Positions 7,316 through 15,173 are shown, counted from the first letter of the stretch. The stretch is 24,393 nt of DNA from Candidatus Cloacimonadota bacterium (GCA_029934195.1 JAOZMQ010000006.1:1-24393), one strand, 5' to 3'. Numbers and translations: made by a program. The notes: generated from the sequence alone by a model not told the origin.

Positions 7316-10300
7316 TTATACCCCCAAAATAATATAGATTACAACTATATAAAGAATTATGTGTAAAATATATGTTTGACCGTTTCCGGTGTATATGTGT
7401 CTAAAAAAATCACCAAAACTATGAGACCACTCAGTTGCTTCATGCCAGAAATTCCAAATTCTTGGTTTACCCCAACCACCGAGAGCTTTTCTATAATGTG
7501 CATACATATTATGAGCTATATGAGTAGTTTGCGGAGATTCCGGTCTTTCAGCAGCATAGACAATATTGAATTGTTCTACTTTCTGTGTTTTCCCATTATA
7601 TAATTTTAAAAATAGAAGTGGCACAATAAATACACCCATTGTTACCATCATCACCAAATTTCCATTCCAATTTCCCAAACTACTTGTAATATTATAACCA
7701 TCTATCAAAATTGCTGATTGGAAATAATGTCCAACTATTGAGTTTAAAGGTTGAATTATAAGATTTGGATTCATTGAAATAGCCATGATTCCAGCCATAA
7801 AAATGTATTGTGGAATGATAAACCAAATTGGAGCTTCTTTTATATCTTGATGCTCATATTTTAATTGTCCCAAGAAAATAGTATGAATTAATCTATACAA
7901 ATACAAGAAACTTACACCACTTGAAAAAAACAATACTCCTGCTTGGAAATACCAACCTTTTTCAATAAATGAAGAATAAATCAACCATTTTGCTCCAAAA
8001 CCTGATAAAGGTGGAACTCCTGAAACTGCGATTATAGATATTAAAACAGTAATATATGAAAGTGGCATTTTCTTAATTAAGCCTCCCATTTCATACATTG
8101 TTCTGGTATGTGTTCTATAATAAACACCTGCAATAGCTATAAATAATGCAGATTTAAACATCATATGATTGAAAGAAAGATACATTGCCGACAACCATCC
8201 AAGATGACTCAAAATCGCAATTGATGCTACAATATAACCAACTTGGCTCATACTGGAATACGCCAATAATCGTTTTGCATCTTCTTGAAAGCTTGCCAAA
8301 AAAGCACCAACAAGTGCAGTAATAACACCAAACCATCCTACAAAATAAAAGACATCAAAAGATGGAGTATTTTTTATGTAAGAAATTCCAATCATCAATA
8401 ATCCAAATACTCCTGCTTTTAATAAAATAGCGGATATAAATGGCGAGACATCTGATTCTGCTTCTGCGTGAGCTTCCGGTAACCAGATATGAACTCCAAA
8501 AGAACCTGATTTTATCATAAATCCAATGGCGAGTAAAATAATAGATAAAACAGGTAACTGAACATTTGCAATAGAATTTATCAATACTGAATTTGAATTC
8601 AAAGCCGGTGCATAACTAAATCCAACCATCATCAAATAAGCTCCGGCGGTTGAGAAAATCATATACATTAATGAAGCCATTTGAGCTTTATTCCCTCTCA
8701 AAATGAGAACAAATGAAGAAATAGTCATAAACTCCCAAGCCAAGAAAAATTCTAAATATGTTTTTGCAATAATGAGATTTCCGAAAGAAAAAATCATCAT
8801 TAATAAAAATCCGTAAAAACCCTGACTTAAATTTTTCCTGTTTAAAGTTCCAATGATATTAATTGCACTTCCAACGATAAAAATTATTCCAAAGAAAAGT
8901 TGTAAATTGCTTTCAAATGGATATAGATAATAACCGTAAATCCCAACAACAATTAATGATAAAAATCCTTTAATTTTGGACGGAATGAAGTCCAGTAAAT
9001 AAACACCAAGAACAGCAATAATCGGCAATAATTGTATCAAAGTGAAATCATAATAAGATTTCATTATTGCTACCGAAATTAACAAAATAATTCCAGAAAA
9101 AAGGGCAATAGGAAACAGTTTGCTAAATTCAAATGGAATTTCCTTTTCATTAGAATCAATATCGCCTTTTACAGCAATTGTAAACCATCTAAATAAAAAG
9201 ATAATTTCAAAAAGAGAACCTAAAAGAATCGTTCCAACAACCCAAAACATTTTAGTTTGAGTAAGAATTTTGATAAATTCCCATTTAGCCCAAAATCCAG
9301 GGAATGGAGGTAATCCTGAAAGAGCAAACAACAACACTCCAAATAAGATTAGTAGAGATTTGTTGTTTTTCAGAACGCCCCAATCTTTAAGGTTTTCTTT
9401 TTCCACAATTCCAGTAAGCCAGAAAAGACCGGCTTTTGCAATAAGATGATTAACAAAAAATCCACCAACAATCAAATAAATCAATGAAGTTTGGTAATGA
9501 ATTGTAAATGAGAGACTTGCAACTAATAATCCAATTTGACCGATAGATGAATATCCCAATAATCGTTTCGCATTTGTCTGTTTTAGTCCCATCAAATTTG
9601 AGAAAAAGAATGTAATTACTCCGGCAATTCCCAAAATATGAAGAAGATGTACAGGCAATAATGGAGAAATTTTATAGAAAACAAAAAATATTCCCGCTGA
9701 ATTTACAACTGCAATCACCGAAGTTATTCCAGAGTTTACAGATTGATAAACATCTAAAGCCCAACCGTTTGCAGGGAATGGTTTCAATTCAATAAATACT
9801 GCCATTGCCAATAAAAATAATGAGATTAAACCAAAATGACTAAAGTCGCTCTGAGTAATAAAGTCTAAATTCAGATTTCCAGTGAAGTAATATACAAAAA
9901 CCACACCGAGTAAAAAGAAAATAGAAGCAGTACCGCCGGCAATCATATATTTGAAACCAGCAGTAAGAGAATCTCTCGTTTTTGTTAATATTGTTAAAGC
10001 ATAAGTAGAGATAGAAACGATTTCCATAAACACAAACATATTAAATAAATCGCGAGTCATCACTAATCCATTTATTCCCATAATCAAAATTAAATAGAGT
10101 ATCAATGATGAAATATGACTTTTTATAAATTTTCTGAAAAGATAAATTGCCGCCATCAAACCGGTAAAGTTTGTAAACAATAAAACAAAGGACTCTTGCA
10201 ATCCCAAACGTAAATTTATTGATAATGGAGCAGTAAAACCGGCAGTATTTATTATTAAGGCTGGTTCACTCAAGAAGACAATCCTGTAAAACCATTCTGC

Positions 10301-10432
10301 AATTACAAATACGTTAAAAGATAAAACTCCATAAAATACAGTTAAAGATAATTTTCTCCCTCCTTTCTCAAAAATTGACAAGAGGAATCCGGCTGCAAGA
10401 GATAGAATAAGTATGAAAATTGGGTTTACCAT
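7316..10432 (-). CDS. mbxH-mbxH': fused double MrpD/NuoN-like antiporter subunit (MbxH and MbxH' in one chain)
   Basis: 1038 residues, about twice the family length, in one uninterrupted frame. The first proton-translocation module (about 1-450) has the TM5 Glu (E137 in FVFMEIVS), the TM7 Lys (K217 in IELKPFPANGW) and the TM12 Lys (K383 in GFWAKWEF). The second (about 460-900) repeats them: E567 (LAWEFMTIS), K641 and H648 (KSGSFGVHIWLPEAHAEAE) and K815 (GFGAKWLI). Each also has the LLxYSSxxQxG helix (291-301 and 722-732). A C-terminal tail (about 955-1038) has ERPESP, an amphipathic Trp/His-rich part and a final membrane helix. Related Mbx clusters carry two separate genes here (H and H'). 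CAGGAG precedes the ATG, which overlaps the upstream gene by 7 bases. Role: the H+ or Na+ pumping core. Confidence 0.93.
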   Translation of the reverse strand: MVNPIFILILSLAAGFLLSIFEKGGRKLSLTVFYGVLSFNVFVIAEWFYRIVFLSEPALIINTAGFTAPLSINLRLGLQESFVLLFTNFTGLMAAIYLFRKFIKSHISSLILYLILIMGINGLVMTRDLFNMFVFMEIVSISTYALTILTKTRDSLTAGFKYMIAGGTASIFFLLGVVFVYYFTGNLNLDFITQSDFSHFGLISLFLLAMAVFIELKPFPANGWALDVYQSVNSGITSVIAVVNSAGIFFVFYKISPLLPVHLLHILGIAGVITFFFSNLMGLKQTNAKRLLGYSSIGQIGLLVASLSFTIHYQTSLIYLIVGGFFVNHLIAKAGLFWLTGIVEKENLKDWGVLKNNKSLLILFGVLLFALSGLPPFPGFWAKWEFIKILTQTKMFWVVGTILLGSLFEIIFLFRWFTIAVKGDIDSNEKEIPFEFSKLFPIALFSGIILLISVAIMKSYYDFTLIQLLPIIAVLGVYLLDFIPSKIKGFLSLIVVGIYGYYLYPFESNLQLFFGIIFIVGSAINIIGTLNRKNLSQGFYGFLLMMIFSFGNLIIAKTYLEFFLAWEFMTISSFVLILRGNKAQMASLMYMIFSTAGAYLMMVGFSYAPALNSNSVLINSIANVQLPVLSIILLAIGFMIKSGSFGVHIWLPEAHAEAESDVSPFISAILLKAGVFGLLMIGISYIKNTPSFDVFYFVGWFGVITALVGAFLASFQEDAKRLLAYSSMSQVGYIVASIAILSHLGWLSAMYLSFNHMMFKSALFIAIAGVYYRTHTRTMYEMGGLIKKMPLSYITVLISIIAVSGVPPLSGFGAKWLIYSSFIEKGWYFQAGVLFFSSGVSFLYLYRLIHTIFLGQLKYEHQDIKEAPIWFIIPQYIFMAGIMAISMNPNLIIQPLNSIVGHYFQSAILIDGYNITSSLGNWNGNLVMMVTMGVFIVPLLFLKLYNGKTQKVEQFNIVYAAERPESPQTTHIAHNMYAHYRKALGGWGKPRIWNFWHEATEWSHSFGDFFRHIYTGNGQTYILHIILYIVVIYIILGV

Positions 10433-10779
10433 TTTAACTCCTGATAATCATCTATTGAAAGTGATTTTTTCTTTTTATAAAGTTCGATAATGAAACTGAG
10501 CATCAAAGCTGTCACTGCTAATCCAATCACAATAGCTGTAAGAACTAATGCTGATGGAATAGGATCTACAACTTTATGAGTAGCATTTGCAATATCAATT
10601 GCTTTATCTAAAATCGGAGCTGTTCTTCCTCGCAAATAACCAATTGCAACGATAATAATATGAGTTCCAGTATCAGCAATAGAAAAACTAATCACAATTT
10701 TGATTAAATTTCTTTGGCTAAGCATTCCATAAATTCCAATCAACAATAAAGCGAACCCTAATATTAATGCAAATATCAT
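10426..10779 (-). CDS. mbxG: MrpC/MnhC/NuoK-like membrane subunit
   Basis: 117 residues with three predicted membrane helices. The family signature DPIPSALVLTAIVIGLA (72-88) is intact, followed by a short basic cytoplasmic tail. MrpC/NuoK proteins pack beside MrpD-type antiporter subunits. The stop of the upstream gene and this ATG share a base (TAATG), with GGAGGTGAC as ribosome site inside the previous gene, so the two are translationally coupled. Order and size match MbxG/MbhG. Confidence 0.93.
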   Translation of the reverse strand: MIFALILGFALLLIGIYGMLSQRNLIKIVISFSIADTGTHIIIVAIGYLRGRTAPILDKAIDIANATHKVVDPIPSALVLTAIVIGLAVTALMLSFIIELYKKKKSLSIDDYQELKW

Positions 10780-11450
10780 TAGTCACCTCCCATTGCATCT
10801 AAAATATTGGTCAATTCTGAACCGACTTTTAAACCCACAAAAGAGTAAATTAAAGGAATTGCACCAGCACTAAACAAATTTCCATATTCACCAAGAGGTA
10901 TGATTTTTGAGTTCAAAAAGCCAATAGTGAGGACTAAACCGATTAGACCGACAACAACATAAAATGCACCTGATAATGATTCTATAAATTGTAAAATAGT
11001 GTGATTTAATTCTAAGTTTACATCTGATAGCATAAGTAAAAGAAACGCAGAAGCAATCATGACTCCACCTTGAAACCCACCACCGGGAGTAAGATGTCCA
11101 TGTGAAAAAATGAAGATTCCAAACATAATTATCACTACAGATAAAAATGATGAGGATGTTTGTAAAAGTTCAGAAGCGACTCTTTTTTTACCTTTTCTTT
11201 TTTTCAATAGAAATCCAATTCCAGCTGTTGCAAGAAACAAGACCGTCACTTCACCAAGAGTATCTAATCCACGATAAGTTACAATAACGGAAGTTACTAC
11301 ATTTTGAGAATTCAAATCTTCAACAGAACCTTTAACATATTGTGTGGACAATTCACTAAGATTTTGATGAAAGTCAAAATTAATCATTATTGGTAAAAAA
11401 ATGGAAAATAATCCAAATATTGCCAAAGCTACAAATATTTTCTTAATCAT
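10779..11450 (-). CDS. mbxF: MrpB/MnhB-like subunit carrying an MbhE-like (MrpA C-terminal) N-terminal part
   Basis: 223 residues. The N-terminal part (about 1-80) shows NVVTSVIVTYRGLDTLGE (50-67), the signature of the MrpA C-terminal/MbhE segment. The C-terminal part (about 95-223) shows SHGHLTPGGGFQGG (116-129), the MnhB/MrpB signature. In the Mbh hydrogenase these are two proteins (MbhE and MbhF); here they are one chain, and the mbx cluster, as I recall it, has no E gene, so this could be the normal Mbx state. About six membrane segments are visible. GGAGGATAAAA precedes the ATG; the gene overlaps the upstream DUF4040 gene by 8 bases. Role: part of the Na+/H+ antiporter module. Confidence 0.9.
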   Translation of the reverse strand: MIKKIFVALAIFGLFSIFLPIMINFDFHQNLSELSTQYVKGSVEDLNSQNVVTSVIVTYRGLDTLGEVTVLFLATAGIGFLLKKRKGKKRVASELLQTSSSFLSVVIIMFGIFIFSHGHLTPGGGFQGGVMIASAFLLLMLSDVNLELNHTILQFIESLSGAFYVVVGLIGLVLTIGFLNSKIIPLGEYGNLFSAGAIPLIYSFVGLKVGSELTNILDAMGGD

Positions 11451-11691
11451 TTTTATCCTCCTTTCGTGCCTTATTCAAGGCAAAAAGGAAAACAATTGTG
11501 GTAAGACCGGCACCGATAGAAGCTTCTGTCATTGCAACATCCGGAGAGCCAAGAATCAGATAAATGATGCTTGCGAGAAGACTAATTGCTCCGGAAACAA
11601 TAATAGCTGCAAGCAAATTTTTTAAATGAACTGCGATAATTCCGGCAACAATCATTATTATTCCAAGAATTATTATTATGGTGGAGATCAT
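11443..11691 (-). CDS. mbxD: DUF4040 / MbhD-like (MrpA C-terminal) small membrane subunit
   Basis: 82 residues, three hydrophobic helices and a charged tail KARKEDKND. The diagnostic motif PDVAMTEASIG lies at 50-60. In Mrp antiporters this piece is the C-terminal part of MrpA; in Mbh and Mbx it is a separate protein between the MrpG-like and MrpB-like subunits, exactly its place here. AGGAG lies 5 bases before the ATG, which overlaps the stop of the MrpG-like gene by 4 bases (ATGA). Confidence 0.92.
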   Translation of the reverse strand: MISTIIIILGIIMIVAGIIAVHLKNLLAAIIVSGAISLLASIIYLILGSPDVAMTEASIGAGLTTIVFLFALNKARKEDKND

Positions 11692-12032
11692 TTTTCTCCT
11701 CCTTTATTTTCTAAGTTATCATTTCCCAAATCATCTTTAACTGAACGCTTTGTAAGCTTGATTCCTGCAAAATGAGCAGCTCGTGCCAAAGCATTTGATG
11801 ATACCGGATTAGTAAAAATCACAAACAGTATTAAAATTACAATTTTTCCAAGACAACCACATTCGGCGTGTCCAAATGAAATTCCTAATAAAAAGAGAAT
11901 TGTTCCAAGAGTTGTTGCCTTTGTTCCGGCTTGCATTCTATTGTAAACATCCGGCATTCTAAAGATTCCAAGAGCTCCAAGAAATAGAAAAATTGAGCCG
12001 ATCAAAGTAATTATTGAACCTAATAATGGCAT
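11688..12032 (-). CDS. mbxC: MrpG/MnhG-like antiporter subunit
   Basis: 114 residues from the ATG at 12032. A TTG one codon earlier (12035) is also open, but AGGGGG sits 5 bases from the ATG and only 2 from the TTG. The MnhG motif FRMPDVYNRMQAGTKATTLG is complete near the N-terminus, followed by two more membrane helices and a charged tail containing KLTKRSVKDDLGND. MrpG is a small structural subunit of Mrp-type cation/proton antiporters. The ATG shares one base with the MrpF-like stop (TGATG). Confidence 0.92.
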   Translation of the reverse strand: MPLLGSIITLIGSIFLFLGALGIFRMPDVYNRMQAGTKATTLGTILFLLGISFGHAECGCLGKIVILILFVIFTNPVSSNALARAAHFAGIKLTKRSVKDDLGNDNLENKGGEK

Positions 12033-12292
12033 CAAATCCCCCTTTCCAAATAACGAGCAACAGCTATAACTCCGATAAAACTCATCAGTGCATAAACTAT
12101 AGCTACATCAAGATAAATGATTCTGTTAGAGAAATAAGCAATATATACAATCAGTGAGATTGCAATAATTGTCATTCCATCTAAAGCAACTATTCTGTCT
12201 GCTACAGTTGGTCCCAATATCATCCTAACAAATGTAAGAACAATACTGATAACAGCGATAATTGCAGCAATGTTATAGATTAAACTATCCAA
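12032..12292 (-). CDS. mbxB: MrpF/MnhF-like antiporter subunit, TTG start
   Basis: 86 residues with three membrane helices. The family text RMILGPTVADRIVALDGMT is present, as is YLDVAIVYALMSFIGVIAVARYLE near the end (given in parts: YLDVAIVYAL then MSFIGVIAVARYLE). The start is TTG at 12292: a strong GGAGG stands 6 bases upstream, inside the end of the MrpE-like gene, and no ATG is nearby. The gene overlaps the MrpE-like gene by 8 bases. MrpF is a small subunit of the multi-subunit Na+/H+ antiporter module. Confidence 0.92.
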   Translation of the reverse strand: MDSLIYNIAAIIAVISIVLTFVRMILGPTVADRIVALDGMTIIAISLIVYIAYFSNRIIYLDVAIVYALMSFIGVIAVARYLERGI

Positions 12293-12779
12293 AGATCACC
12301 TCCAAATATTTTTCAAAATTTGAAACGATTGATTTTGTTGCTCCTTCAATATCATCAACTTTAACATCAATCCAATGAATATAAAAATATTCATCTTTCA
12401 TCTCTACGGTCAAAGTTCCAGGTGTGAGTGTTATTGAATTTGCGAGAAAAGCTCTTCCAAGAGGACTTTTCAATTTTGTTTTAACTTTTACAATTCCTGG
12501 GTTAATTGGTAATTTTGGAGAAATTACTCTTTTTGCAACATCAATATTTGCTTTAAATAATTCCCACAAAAAGACAAAGAAAAAAATCACCATATAACTG
12601 ATTGATTTTGGGTTAAGTTTGATATCTTCTAAAACAAGAAATTTTTTTTGGAAAAGAAGTGTTAATAAAATAACGGTAATCCCTCCGAAAAGAAGTTCTT
12701 GTTGAGAATTTCCAGCCAATAAAATCCAAATAGTAAACAATAATACTATTCCGATTAAAGTGGATTTAATCTTACTCAT
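12285..12779 (-). CDS. mbxA: MrpE/MnhE-like antiporter subunit
   Basis: 164 residues. Two N-terminal membrane-helix regions (about 6-48 and 60-80) precede a cytoplasmic domain with LANSITLTPGTLTVE (112-126), the MrpE signature, and YFYIHWIDV (131-139). First structural gene of the complex, 11 bases after the TetR gene, with GGAGGT 4-5 bases before the ATG. MrpE supports assembly of Mrp-type antiporters. Position and order match MbxA. Confidence 0.93.
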   Translation of the reverse strand: MSKIKSTLIGIVLLFTIWILLAGNSQQELLFGGITVILLTLLFQKKFLVLEDIKLNPKSISYMVIFFFVFLWELFKANIDVAKRVISPKLPINPGIVKVKTKLKSPLGRAFLANSITLTPGTLTVEMKDEYFYIHWIDVKVDDIEGATKSIVSNFEKYLEVIFG

Positions 12780-12790
12780 TTTACCTCCAT

Positions 12791-13390
12791 TTATTTTTTT
12801 ATTGATTCTATTATTAATTCAAAAAGATAATCATAAGAATTATTTTCAATGTATCTAAAACCTGAGATAATACCGGTTTCAATATTCCAAAGTGAATTCG
12901 CAAATTTTTGCGCATCTATATTTGCCTTGATGGAATTATCTGTTATCCCGTCAATAACAATATTGACTAAAATTTGATGAATTTCTTCATTATATTTCTT
13001 ATTGATATTTATTTCACTTACTACTTCTGCACATTGTTTTCTGTGATATTTAAAAGAATCGAAAATTTTGCAATAATCAGCATTTTGTGAGAAATTTCTA
13101 ATAAATGAATTTTTTATGTCAATTAATTTATCTAATCCGGTAGTTTTTTTTTCTGATATTTTCTTTAACAATTCAACAATTTTTAAAAAATAAGAGTTTA
13201 CTATTGAAAAGCATATCTCATTTTTACTCTTAAAATATGAATAGATAGATCCTTTACTATAATCAGCTTCTCGTGCAATATCTTCAATTGTTGCATTTTC
13301 AAAACCTTTATCAAAAAATATTTTTTTTGCTGCTGAAATAATTAGGTTTTTCTTGAAATCAAATTCTTGTTGTTTCCTTGTTTTATCCAT
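12791..13390 (-). CDS. TetR/AcrR-family transcriptional regulator, first gene of the respiratory operon
   Basis: 199 residues. The N-terminal helix-turn-helix domain is clear (about 14-60): IISAAKKIFFDKGFENATIE then DIAREADYSKGSIYSYFKSK. The C-terminal ligand domain is helical and unrecognised, with three cysteines in the protein (C60, C112 and C125 approximately) that could be redox-sensitive; that is speculation. It is the first gene of a same-strand series and lies 11 bases upstream of the MrpE-like gene, so it is probably cotranscribed and autoregulated through the palindromes at 13427-13451. Ligand unknown. Confidence 0.9.
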   Translation of the reverse strand: MDKTRKQQEFDFKKNLIISAAKKIFFDKGFENATIEDIAREADYSKGSIYSYFKSKNEICFSIVNSYFLKIVELLKKISEKKTTGLDKLIDIKNSFIRNFSQNADYCKIFDSFKYHRKQCAEVVSEININKKYNEEIHQILVNIVIDGITDNSIKANIDAQKFANSLWNIETGIISGFRYIENNSYDYLFELIIESIKK

Positions 13391-13426
13391 TAATTAAATC
13401 CTTCTCTACTATTTGTCAGTATAGTA

Positions 13427-13451
13427 GGTCATTTTTTTGACCACCGGTCAA
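13427..13451. promoter_or_regulatory. probable TetR-type operator, overlapping palindromes
   Basis: TTGACC-ACC-GGTCAA (13437-13451) is a perfect 6-base inverted repeat with a 3-base spacer. Its left half also pairs with GGTCA at 13427-13431 (GGTCA-TTTTTT-TGACC). Three alternating half-sites thus lie 37-63 bases upstream of the tetR ATG. Such palindromes next to a tetR gene are commonly its own operators. Confidence 0.55.
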
Positions 13452-13571
13452 TTCTGTCAATAATTTACTCAGTAAAAAATAGAGGGAAATTAATACTCTT
13501 AATAAATTGTTCTTAATTTGTTTAATTGGAGTTGTTTAGCCAAAATATTTTGCAAACCATACTTCATCTTC

Positions 13572-13594
13572 GTAGGACAATCAGCTTGATTGTC
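13572..13594 (+). repeat. GTAG-headed hairpin repeat, copy 1
   Basis: GTAG is followed by a perfect 8-bp stem with a 3-base loop: GACAATCA-GCT-TGATTGTC. It has the same layout as the copy at 24361-24383, with both arms changed together. Confidence 0.65.
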
Positions 13595-13665
13595 AATAGA
13601 GCTGTTTTTTTTGCAAATAGGATGTTTACATTACGTAAAAACACATCGCTGAAACATTAATTGCA

Positions 13666-13690
13666 GGGACAAGGCATGTCTTATCCCTAC
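13666..13690 (-). repeat. GTAG-headed palindrome, copy 2 (minus strand)
   Basis: On the minus strand GTAG (13690-13687) leads into a 22-base palindrome without loop. Plus-strand arms are GGGACAAGGCA and TGTCTTATCCC; 9 of 11 positions pair exactly, one is G-T and one is C-A on this strand (G-T on the other). Confidence 0.55.
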
Positions 13691-13796
13691 ATCATTACCT
13701 GGTTACTTTAAAGTTCTTGACAGCTTATTAAATTAAAATGGTTTGTCGCAAATATTAAAACTATTACGGCTTAATATTAATTTGGAGTATAAACAA

Positions 13797-13907
13797 TTGA
13801 ATGATAATAAAATTACAACTCACAAAAAGATTCCAACTGAAACAAAACTCAAAAGAGTGTTTATTTTACTTTTCATTCAAAACAAAGATGTAAAAATAAG
13901 GAGATAA
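13797..13907 (+). CDS. possible 36-codon leader ORF abutting rho
   Basis: A TTG-initiated frame of 36 codons ends with TAA one base before the rho ATG. GGAG lies 9 bases before the TTG. The predicted peptide is basic and polar with one hydrophobic patch (VFILLFIQ). The rho ribosome site AAGGAG lies within its final codons, so translation could be coupled to rho. No homolog is recognised; an ATG frame from 13800 competes with it. It may be a chance frame. Confidence 0.2.
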   Translation: MNDNKITTHKKIPTETKLKRVFILLFIQNKDVKIRR

Positions 13908-13908
13908 G

Positions 13909-15171
13909 ATGAATAAAATTCCAGAGAATATTTTCTCAATGAAAATGGCTGAGTTAAGAAAACTTGGTAAAGAATATGAAGTAGAAGAATATAAGACACT
14001 TAAAAAAGAAAAATTAATTAACAAAATTTTAGAAACTTCCGCATCACAAGAAGGATTAGCATTCGTTACCGGATGTCTTGAAGTTATGGATGATGGTTAT
14101 GGATTTTTACGTTTTCCTGAAAATAATTATAATCCGGGTAAAGATGATGTTTACGTTTCATTAACCCAAATTAGAAGATTCAATTTAAAAAAAGGTCATC
14201 TCGTTTCTGGTCCGGTTCGATCACCCAAAGAAGGTGAAAAATATTACGCTTTATTGCGGGTAGATGCAATAAACCATGGACCTGCTGATGCAATTATTGA
14301 TGTTAAAAATTTCGTCAAACTTACACCATATTATCCTGTAGAAAGATTAAACCTTGAAACTACTTCTAAAAATATTTCTACAAGAATCATCAATCTTTTT
14401 ACTCCAATTGGGAAAGGTCAGAGAGGTTTAATTGTAGCTGCTCCGCGTACAGGAAAAACTGTAATTATGCAAAGTATTGCTAATGCTATTCTGACAAATC
14501 ATCCAGAAGCTTATGTTATTGTATTGCTTATTGATGAAAGACCGGAAGAGGTAACTGAAATGAAAAAAATTCTTTTACCGGATAATTCTGAAGTTATCAG
14601 TTCTACTTTTGATGAAACTTCAAAAAATCATGTTCAAGTTGCAGAAATGGTCATTTCCAAAGCCAAAAGAATGGTTGAGATGGGAAAAGATGTTGTCATT
14701 ATGCTCGATAGTATTACTCGATTAGCTCGTGCTTACAATAATGTTGCACCTTCAAGTGGTAAAGTTCTTTCCGGTGGTATTGATGCCAATGCTTTACATA
14801 AACCAAAAAAATTCTTTGGAGCTGCAAGAAATACCGAAGAAGCAGGCTCACTTTCAATTCTTGCTACAGCACTTGTAGAAACAGGCTCAAGAATGGATCA
14901 GGTAATTTTTGAGGAATTTAAAGGAACAGGAAATATGGAACTTGTACTTGATAGATCAATTAGTGATATGAGATTATATCCGGCTGTCGATCTTCTTCGT
15001 TCAGGAACTCGACGCGAAGAGCTTCTTCTTTCCAAAAATGAACTTAACAGAATGTACGTTCTTCGACGTTTCTTGAAAACAATGAGTCCAATTCAAGGAA
15101 TTGAATCTTTAAGAAACAAAATTAGAGCTTCAAAAACCAATGAAGAATTTCTTCAGGCAATGACAAAATAA
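13909..15171 (+). CDS. rho: transcription termination factor Rho
   Basis: 420 residues, standard length. A Rho N-terminal helical domain (about 5-45) precedes the cold-shock-like RNA-binding domain (about 50-120, containing GYGFLRFPENNYNPGKDDVY). The ATPase domain has Walker A APRTGKT (178-184), Walker B VVIMLDS (262-268) with D267, the LLIDERPEEVTEM block (206-218) and the R-loop GGIDANALHKPKKFFGAARN (289-308). Rho is the hexameric RNA/DNA helicase that ends transcription of untranslated RNA; no RNA-dependent anomaly is visible. AAGGAG stands 6-7 bases before the ATG. It heads a plus-strand run with the U32 gene 2 bases downstream. No insertion of the kind seen in some phyla lies in the N-terminal domain. 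Confidence 0.98.
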   Translation: MNKIPENIFSMKMAELRKLGKEYEVEEYKTLKKEKLINKILETSASQEGLAFVTGCLEVMDDGYGFLRFPENNYNPGKDDVYVSLTQIRRFNLKKGHLVSGPVRSPKEGEKYYALLRVDAINHGPADAIIDVKNFVKLTPYYPVERLNLETTSKNISTRIINLFTPIGKGQRGLIVAAPRTGKTVIMQSIANAILTNHPEAYVIVLLIDERPEEVTEMKKILLPDNSEVISSTFDETSKNHVQVAEMVISKAKRMVEMGKDVVIMLDSITRLARAYNNVAPSSGKVLSGGIDANALHKPKKFFGAARNTEEAGSLSILATALVETGSRMDQVIFEEFKGTGNMELVLDRSISDMRLYPAVDLLRSGTRREELLLSKNELNRMYVLRRFLKTMSPIQGIESLRNKIRASKTNEEFLQAMTK

Positions 15172-15173
15172 AG

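Larger units (their letters stand above)
13544..13756. repeat. MITE-like palindromic block bracketed by imperfect inverted repeats
   Basis: Left end AATATTTTGCAAACCAT (13544-13560) is matched by right end ATGGTTTGTCGCAAATATT (13738-13756): eight bases identical after inversion, then a 3-base insertion and a near match. The interior (about 180 bases) holds two GTAG-headed palindromes and a degenerate GTAACC repeat on the minus strand, and no coding frame of note. This could be a small non-autonomous mobile unit; no target-site duplication was established. Confidence 0.4.
13391..13908. other. 518-base intergenic region between divergent tetR and rho
   Basis: The only gap above 300 bases. From left: the tetR leader and operator-like palindromes (13427-13451), an A/T-rich stretch, a block of palindromic repeats bracketed by imperfect inverted repeats (13544-13756), and a 150-base rho leader with a possible small ORF. 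No RNA gene, no CRISPR-like spacing and no convincing sigma70 -35/-10 pair was found; FCB promoters may not follow that consensus. Confidence 0.7.

Noticed and set aside
6402..12779. Stand-alone Mrp Na+/H+ antiporter operon
   Set aside because: The Mrp-type genes run without a break into NuoH/B/C/D/I-like genes in Mbx order, and a full-length MrpA is absent.
13572..13690. CRISPR array in the palindrome-rich gap
   Set aside because: Repeats are not direct, not evenly spaced, differ in sequence and lie on both strands; no cas genes.
13716..13756. sigma70 promoter for rho starting at TTGACA (13719-13724)
   Set aside because: No acceptable -10 element at 16-18 bases; the nearest A/T hexamer is too close.
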